Origin: CAWCXF01 sp963799455 | Lineage (GTDB): Bacteria; Pseudomonadota; Alphaproteobacteria; Rhodobacterales; Rhodobacteraceae | Reading direction: 5' to 3' | Assembly (NCBI GenBank): GCA_963799455.1 | Contig: CAWCXF010000007.1 | Span: 744,001-808,000 of the forward strand | DNA: 64,000 nucleotides | In this document: positions 59,400 to 64,000 of the stretch, piece after piece | Layout: each line of letters opens with the position of its first letter | Numbering within the stretch: position 1 is the stretch's first letter | Position numbers and translations under genes: made by a program | The notes under the pieces: model-generated | What the model saw: only the letters and a program-made list of their open reading frames with translations | What the model was told of the DNA's origin: nothing | The model's database searches: none

Positions 59400-61487
59400 C
59401 TATGGCGGACGGCACGCCGCAAGTAAAGAGCCGGGGGCACGCGTGCCCCCGGACCCCCGCTGGCTGGGCACCAGCCAGACGGCGTCATACGGCTCCAGCC
59501 GCAGCCGCCCATCGACGACCTCGGCGTCGCCCTCGGACAGCGCGCAGCGATACCGGCCATCGGGCAGCCCCAGCGAGGCGAGGCCGACCTCGCGCGGCTC
59601 CCCGGCCATGTTGAACGCGGCCACCAGCGTCTCGGCGCCGGGGCGCGCGAAGGCCAGCACGCAGCGGTCGTCGGGGTGCAGCACCCGCGTCGGCACGGCG
59701 CCCGAGAGCTGCGGCGCAGCGGCCCGCCGCGCCAGGATGTGCCGGATGCCCTCGCGGATGCGCGCGGCCGCCCCGGTGGGCTCGTCCCAGCGCATCGCGG
59801 GGCGCTGCATCCAGCGCCCGTCGGCGGCGCGCTCGGGGTCGGCGCGGAACGACAGGTCGTTCACGAGCCCGATCTCGTCGCCCATGTAGATCAGCGGGAT
59901 GCCCCCGTAGGAGGCGATCAGCGCGTGTCCTTGCAGGATGCGCGCGACCGACAGCGCCACGTCCCGCGCCTCCCCCGTCTCCAGCGCGGCCTCCAGCCCC
60001 GCGAGGCTCGCCAGCGTGCCGTTGGTGCGTCGGTCGCCGGTCGCCTCGACCACCTGGAAGTCGGCGCCGCGCGCGATGGAGCCCGGAAACCGCCCGGCGT
60101 AGAAGTCGGTCAGGAACCGCCGGTGCCCTGGCCCGTCGGTGTGCGGCACCGCGGCCGCGTCCCCTTCGGTGATCGCCCAGCCGATGTCGTCGTGGCAGCG
60201 CAGATAGGTAGCCCAGGTGGCGCCCGGCACGCGCTCGGGGAAATGCGCCCCGAGGACGTGCGTGGCGAGCCGCGCGTCGCCCGCGGCGAGCGAGGACCAC
60301 CACTGCACCATCAGGCTGTTGTGGTAGGCCAGCTCGCTCTCGTGGCCCTGGTGCCGGCCGAGCCCGAGATAGGGCACGAGGTCGTCGGGCCCCACGATCG
60401 CCTCGGCCTTGAAGATCACGGCCGGCGCCGCGATTCGCACCGCCTCGCGCAAGGCCTGGATGATGTCGTGGACCTCGGGCAGGTTCTGGCACATCGTGCC
60501 CATGCGCTTCCACATGAAGGCCACGGCGTCGAGCCGGAACACCTCGACGCCCCGGCCCGCGAGCCACAGGATGGTGTCGAGGACGGCCTCGAACACCTCC
60601 GGGTTGGCCCAGTTCAGATCCCACTGGAACTCGTTGAAGGTCGTCCAGACCCAGGAGCCGATCTCGGGGTAGTGCGTGAACGAGCCCGGCGCCTGGTCGG
60701 GGAACACCTCGACCAGATGCGCCTCATAGGCCGCGGGCGTCTCGGGCTCGTCGAAGAAGTGGTAGAAGGCGCGGTGGCGCTCCGAGCCCCTCCAGGCGCG
60801 CCGCGCCCAGTCGTGCTCCTTGGCGGTGTGGTTGAGCACCATGTCGATGCAGGGCGAGATCCCCGCGCGCCGCAGCGCGCCGCAGGTGGCCTCGAGGTCG
60901 TCCATGCCGCCCAGGGCGGGATCGACGGCGCGGTAGTCCATCACCGCGTAGCCGCCGTCGCTCCTGCCGGGGCGAGGCTTCAGGAGCGGCATCATGTGCG
61001 CGTAGGTGATGCCGAGCGCCTTGAGGTAGGGGATGCGCGAGGGCACGTCCCGCAGCGTGCCCGCGAAGCGATCGACGTAGAACACGTAGCCCGCCATGCG
61101 CGGGTGCAGGAACCAGCCCGGATCCACGTCGCGCGCGAGGTCGAGCGCGCGCAGATCGTCGGGCCGCCGCGCGGCGTGACCGCGCAGGAGCTCGCGCAGG
61201 CGCGGCGCGAGATCGACGCCGGGGTAGAGGCGCGCGAGCGGCTCCAGCATCGCCTCCGAGCCCCGCGCCCAGCGCAGCTCGAACAGCGCCGCGTCGTCGA
61301 GCGGCGCGCGGCGCCCGTCCAGGCCCTTCACCGGGCGCCCGCCCGAGGTCCGCCCGCCCGGGATCCGCCCGCGAGTCGTCCGCCCCTTCGGCGTCTGGCG
61401 GTCGGCATGGCGGCGCTCTCCTGGGCTTCGGGCTCGGCGGTCGGGCTCGGCGGCCGGGTTCGGCGGTCGGGCACGACGGGCGGGCAT
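59400..61487 (-). CDS. GH13 amylosucrase/sucrose-hydrolase-like glycosidase
   Basis: About 695 residues. Alpha-amylase-family catalytic residues: nucleophile Asp in GVEVFRLDAVAFMWKR, acid/base Glu in AVIFKAEAIVGPDD, and stabilising Asp in RCHDDIGWAITEGD. The HDDIGW wording, YFVDRFAGTLRDV-like start block and SDGGYAVMDYRAVDPALGGM are typical of amylosucrase (GH13_4), which makes glucan from sucrose. The start is uncertain: ATG 61487 gives a ~50-residue Arg/Pro-rich leader; GTG 61331 gives a conventional start. It lies 61 bp upstream of rplY. Confidence 0.87.
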   Translation of the reverse strand: MPARRARPPNPAAEPDRRARSPGERRHADRQTPKGRTTRGRIPGGRTSGGRPVKGLDGRRAPLDDAALFELRWARGSEAMLEPLARLYPGVDLAPRLRELLRGHAARRPDDLRALDLARDVDPGWFLHPRMAGYVFYVDRFAGTLRDVPSRIPYLKALGITYAHMMPLLKPRPGRSDGGYAVMDYRAVDPALGGMDDLEATCGALRRAGISPCIDMVLNHTAKEHDWARRAWRGSERHRAFYHFFDEPETPAAYEAHLVEVFPDQAPGSFTHYPEIGSWVWTTFNEFQWDLNWANPEVFEAVLDTILWLAGRGVEVFRLDAVAFMWKRMGTMCQNLPEVHDIIQALREAVRIAAPAVIFKAEAIVGPDDLVPYLGLGRHQGHESELAYHNSLMVQWWSSLAAGDARLATHVLGAHFPERVPGATWATYLRCHDDIGWAITEGDAAAVPHTDGPGHRRFLTDFYAGRFPGSIARGADFQVVEATGDRRTNGTLASLAGLEAALETGEARDVALSVARILQGHALIASYGGIPLIYMGDEIGLVNDLSFRADPERAADGRWMQRPAMRWDEPTGAAARIREGIRHILARRAAAPQLSGAVPTRVLHPDDRCVLAFARPGAETLVAAFNMAGEPREVGLASLGLPDGRYRCALSEGDAEVVDGRLRLEPYDAVWLVPSQRGSGGTRAPGSLLAACRPP

Positions 61488-61595
61488 AGCGGGCGCGCGG
61501 CGCGAAGGGAAGGGCGGCGGGGGCCGGGCGCGCTCCCGGCCTTGACCTCCGCGGCTCGCGCGCCATCCTGATCGCCAACCCAAAGGGAGGATCCC

Positions 61596-62081
61596 GTGCG
61601 ACCCATCGCTTTGCTCGCCGCGCTCTGCGCGGCGCCCGTCGCGGCCTTCGCCCAGGCCGACCTCACCGGCGATCCCGCCGCGGGGGAGGCGGCCTTCGCC
61701 CAATGCGCCACCTGCCACGTCGTCGCGAACGACGCCGGGGAGACGCTGGCGGGCCGGGGCGCCAAGACCGGCCCCAACCTCTACGGCGTGGCGCTGCGCC
61801 AGGCCGGCGGCGTCGAGGGCTTCCGCTACTCCGACGCGATGGTCGAGGCCGGCGAGCAGGGCCTGATGTGGAGCGAGGCCTCCTTCGTCCCCTACGTGCA
61901 GGATCCGACCGGCTATCTGCGCGAGGTGCTCGACGACCCGAAGGCCCGGAGCAAGATGACCTACAAGCTGCGCGACGAGCAGCAGGCCTACGACCTCTTC
62001 GCCTACCTCGTCTCGATCGGCCCCGAGATCCCCGAGGACCAGCAGGGCGCGCTCAAGGACGCGGCGGCCGCGGGCGGCTGA
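61596..62081 (+). CDS. class I cytochrome c, periplasmic
   Basis: 161 residues: signal peptide cleaved after AFA (residue 19), heme motif CATCH (Cys37, Cys40, His41), and probable Met ligand in KARSKMTYKL. GPNLYGVALRQAGGVEGFRY and SDAM are cytochrome c2-like. GTG 61596 follows a strong AAAGGAGGATCC site. Electron carrier in the periplasm; partner not evident. Divergent from the glycosidase. Confidence 0.93.
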   Translation: MRPIALLAALCAAPVAAFAQADLTGDPAAGEAAFAQCATCHVVANDAGETLAGRGAKTGPNLYGVALRQAGGVEGFRYSDAMVEAGEQGLMWSEASFVPYVQDPTGYLREVLDDPKARSKMTYKLRDEQQAYDLFAYLVSIGPEIPEDQQGALKDAAAAGG

Positions 62082-62140
62082 GACCCCGATCCGCAGACCC
62101 CAGGGCCGGGGCGCGCGGCCGCCGGCCCGAAGATGAACGA

Positions 62141-62170
62141 CCCGACGACGAACGGCCCGACGACGAACGG
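62141..62170 (+). repeat. 15-bp tandem repeat after the cytochrome gene
   Basis: CCCGACGACGAACGG is repeated twice (62141-62155 and 62156-62170) in the spacer between the cytochrome gene and znuA, 60 bp past the cytochrome stop. Confidence 0.9.
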
Positions 62171-62250
62171 CCGCCCTCGGGCGGCCCTTCTCGTGAGCGG
62201 CGCCCCCACGAGCGGCCCCGTCGGGCTCGGCGGCGGCTCGGGCCCGAACC

Positions 62251-63195
62251 TCAGCCCCCGCCCGACAGGCACCCCGCCAGGGTGCGCGCCAGCTCGCGCA
62301 GCAGGCTCGGATAGAGGGCGGGGCCCGGGTCGAGGCCCACGCCGAGCGGGTCGGCGACGGCGCGCACGCCCGAGCCCCCGGTCACCGCCTCGACGAGGCC
62401 CGGGTCCGAGCGCGGCTCCGACAGCACGCAGACGGCGCCGCGCTCGGCCGCGGCGTCGCGGATCGCCCGGAGCCGCGCGGGGCTCGGGGGCGCGGCGTCG
62501 CCGGCGGCGATGGCGCCGAGCGCGGGGACGCCGAAGCGGTCCTCGAAATGGTGGTAGGCGTCGTGCGAGACGACGAAGGGGCGGCCCCGCACCGGGGCGA
62601 GCAGCCGTTCCGCCTCGGCCGCGGCGGCCGCGATCTCGGCCCGCCCGCCCTGCGCGTTGGCGCGGTAGGCCTCGGCGTTCTCGGGGTCGAGCCCCGCCAG
62701 CGCCTCGGCGATGGCGTCGAGCCAGAGCGCCGCGTTGCCGGGGTCGAGCCAGGCATGGGGATCGAGCGCGCCCTCCGGTCCGCCGCCCTCCGCCGTTCCC
62801 CCCTCGCCGCCGTCGCTCCCCGCTTCGGCGAAGACGGCGCCCTCGCGGTAGCCCAGCCGGGCGGTGCCCTCGACCTCGAGCAGCGGCAGGACCAGAGCGT
62901 CGCCCGCGAGGCGGTCGATCGCGCGCCCGAGCCACGGGGTGAGCGCCGCGCCCACCCAGATCACGGCGTCGGCCTCCTGGAGCGCCGCCGCCTCGGACGG
63001 GCGCATCGCGTGATCGTGCGGCGAGCCGCCGGGCGGCACGATCAGCGCCGGCTCGCCCAGGCCCTGCATGACGCGCGCCGCGAGCGAATGCACGGGTGCC
63101 ACGTCGGCCGCGACCCGCGGCACCTCGGCCGATGCGTCGCCGGCGAGGGCGCCCAGGAGGGCGCCGAGGAGGAGGCCGGGGGACGGCATGGGCAT
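62251..63195 (-). CDS. znuA: zinc ABC transporter substrate-binding protein
   Basis: 314 residues with signal peptide (MPMPSPGLLLGALLGALAGD then ASA). Metal-binding histidines in SPHDHAMRPSEAAAL, ALDPHAWLDPGNA and VVSHDAYHHFEDRFGV, plus a final Asp region (DPLGVGLDPGPALY). A short Gly/Glu insert replaces the His-rich loop of many ZnuA. Periplasmic zinc capture. Divergent from znuC with a ~97-bp shared upstream region; no clear Zur box is visible there. Confidence 0.93.
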   Translation of the reverse strand: MPMPSPGLLLGALLGALAGDASAEVPRVAADVAPVHSLAARVMQGLGEPALIVPPGGSPHDHAMRPSEAAALQEADAVIWVGAALTPWLGRAIDRLAGDALVLPLLEVEGTARLGYREGAVFAEAGSDGGEGGTAEGGGPEGALDPHAWLDPGNAALWLDAIAEALAGLDPENAEAYRANAQGGRAEIAAAAAEAERLLAPVRGRPFVVSHDAYHHFEDRFGVPALGAIAAGDAAPPSPARLRAIRDAAAERGAVCVLSEPRSDPGLVEAVTGGSGVRAVADPLGVGLDPGPALYPSLLRELARTLAGCLSGGG

Positions 63196-63292
63196 CGGGC
63201 GACCTCGGGCGGCGTTCGGGGCAGCGCGCTTGTTAGCCGCCCGGGGCCGCCCTATCAACGGCGCTCGCGCCGGCCCGCTCGGCGTCGTGAGG

Positions 63293-64000
63293 ATGGAAGG
63301 CCCGCCCGTGACCGCTCCCGCTCCCGCGCCCCGTCCCGGCCGATCCCCGAGCCTGGTGCGGGCGATGGGCCTCGGCGTGCGATTCGGCAGGGTCGAGGCG
63401 CTGCACGACGTGGACCTCGACATCGCCCCGGGCGAGATCGTCACCATCGTCGGCCCCAACGGCTCGGGCAAGTCCACGCTCCTGCGCGCCATCGTGGGCG
63501 CCGTCAGGCCGAGCGCGGGCCGCATCGAGCGCGCGCCGGGGCTGCGCCTGGGCTACGTGCCCCAGCGGCTCCAGATCGACGCCACGCTGCCGCTGACGGC
63601 CGCGCGCTTCATGGGCCTGCCGAGACGGGCGCCGCCCGGGGCGGTGGCCGAGGCGCTGGACGAGGCCGGCGCGGCCGGGCTCGGGGGCCGCCGGCTGGCG
63701 ACGCTCTCGGGCGGGCAGCTCCAGCGGGTGCTGCTCGCGCGCGCGCTGCTCGGCCGCCCGCAGCTCCTCATCCTCGACGAGCCGACGCAGGGGCTCGACC
63801 AGCCCGGCTCGGCCGCGCTCTATCGCCGCATCGAGGCGCTGCGCGCGCGCCGGGGCTGCGCGGTGCTGATGGTCAGCCACGAGCTGCACGTCGTCATGAG
63901 CGCGTCCGACCGCGTGGTCTGCCTCAACGGCCACGTCTGCTGCGAGGGCCGCCCCGAGGTGGTGGCCGAGGCGCCCGCCTACCGCGCGTTGTTCGGCGCC
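63293..64000 (+). CDS. znuC: zinc ABC transporter ATP-binding protein, 3'-partial
   Basis: The frame is open from ATG 63293 to the window end (236 codons). Walker A GPNGSGKSTLL, signature TLSGGQLQRVLLARALL, Walker B LLILDEPTQGLD and switch His MVSHELH make a functional ABC ATPase; YVPQRLQID is typical of ZnuC. GTG 63308 is a second possible start. Energises zinc import with ZnuA and the permease ZnuB, which is expected just beyond the window. The gene is cut by the window edge only. Confidence 0.93.
   Translation, partial: MEGPPVTAPAPAPRPGRSPSLVRAMGLGVRFGRVEALHDVDLDIAPGEIVTIVGPNGSGKSTLLRAIVGAVRPSAGRIERAPGLRLGYVPQRLQIDATLPLTAARFMGLPRRAPPGAVAEALDEAGAAGLGGRRLATLSGGQLQRVLLARALLGRPQLLILDEPTQGLDQPGSAALYRRIEALRARRGCAVLMVSHELHVVMSASDRVVCLNGHVCCEGRPEVVAEAPAYRALFGA

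Noticed and set aside
63196..63292. Zur operator between znuA and znuC
   Set aside because: Expected from function, but I see no convincing AT-containing palindrome of the known alphaproteobacterial Zur type.

Overview
This is a chromosomal segment of a very GC-rich alphaproteobacterium, almost certainly of the order Rhodobacterales (Paracoccaceae). The evidence is a SAM/SAH-type riboswitch in front of metK, a bacterial aa3-oxidase subunit IV tail, an NDUFS4-like complex I accessory subunit, an Irr-type Fur protein divergent from fabA-fabB-fabI, and the gene orders miaB-phoH-ybeY-corC-lnt-metK and aroA-cmk-rpsA-ihfB-lapA-trpF-trpB. Genus and species cannot be read from the sequence. Many interrupted genes differ from an intact frame by single bases, so some pseudogenes may be draft-sequence errors; each is flagged.

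Layout. 1-9.7 kb: a metallo-beta-lactamase-fold hydrolase, small conserved proteins, then a molybdenum-cofactor block (fdhD, a membrane protein, a cytidine-deaminase-like gene, mobA, mobB, and a fusion of an RNase-H-like domain with MoeA) closed by an acetyltransferase. 9.7-14.7 kb: an insertion-sequence graveyard, with an IS5/IS427-like copy beside an old IS21 element that is itself split by a second IS21 element carrying exact ends and a 5-bp target duplication, plus an IS1-like tail. 15-18.5 kb: uvrB, the NDUFS4-like subunit and a blue-copper lipoprotein.

18.9-25.4 kb: a compact island that splits a tRNA-Arg(TCT) gene. On one strand it carries a tyrosine integrase, an AlpA-like excisionase, a phage primase, a terminase-small-subunit-like protein and three unknowns. 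This resembles a phage-inducible chromosomal island or phage satellite. Two diverged integrase fragments flank an IS903-like element, which suggests that two tandem islands were fused by an IS-mediated deletion.

25.5-35.2 kb: catabolic genes (enolase superfamily, alcohol dehydrogenase, two hydrolases, a PLP dehydratase, a haloacid dehalogenase) and the fabA-fabB-fabI operon with irr divergent. 35.2-37.55 kb: a scar in which an IS5/IS427-like copy cuts off a CocE/NonD hydrolase and an intact IS903-like copy removes the 5' end of miaB. 37.5-46.2 kb: miaB remnant, phoH, ybeY, corC, lnt, riboswitch-metK, htpX, trmB. 46.4-54.7 kb: a glyoxalase-family gene broken by one stop codon, aroA, a GFA protein, cmk, alaE, rpsA, ihfB, lapA, trpF, trpB. 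55.2-64 kb: two DUF genes, pth with a repeat tail, an IsdG-like monooxygenase, rplY (ribosomal L25), an amylosucrase-like glycosidase, a cytochrome c, znuA, and divergent znuC running off the window.

Short tandem repeats (5-31 bp units) recur in intergenic DNA and, with units divisible by three, inside coding linkers.
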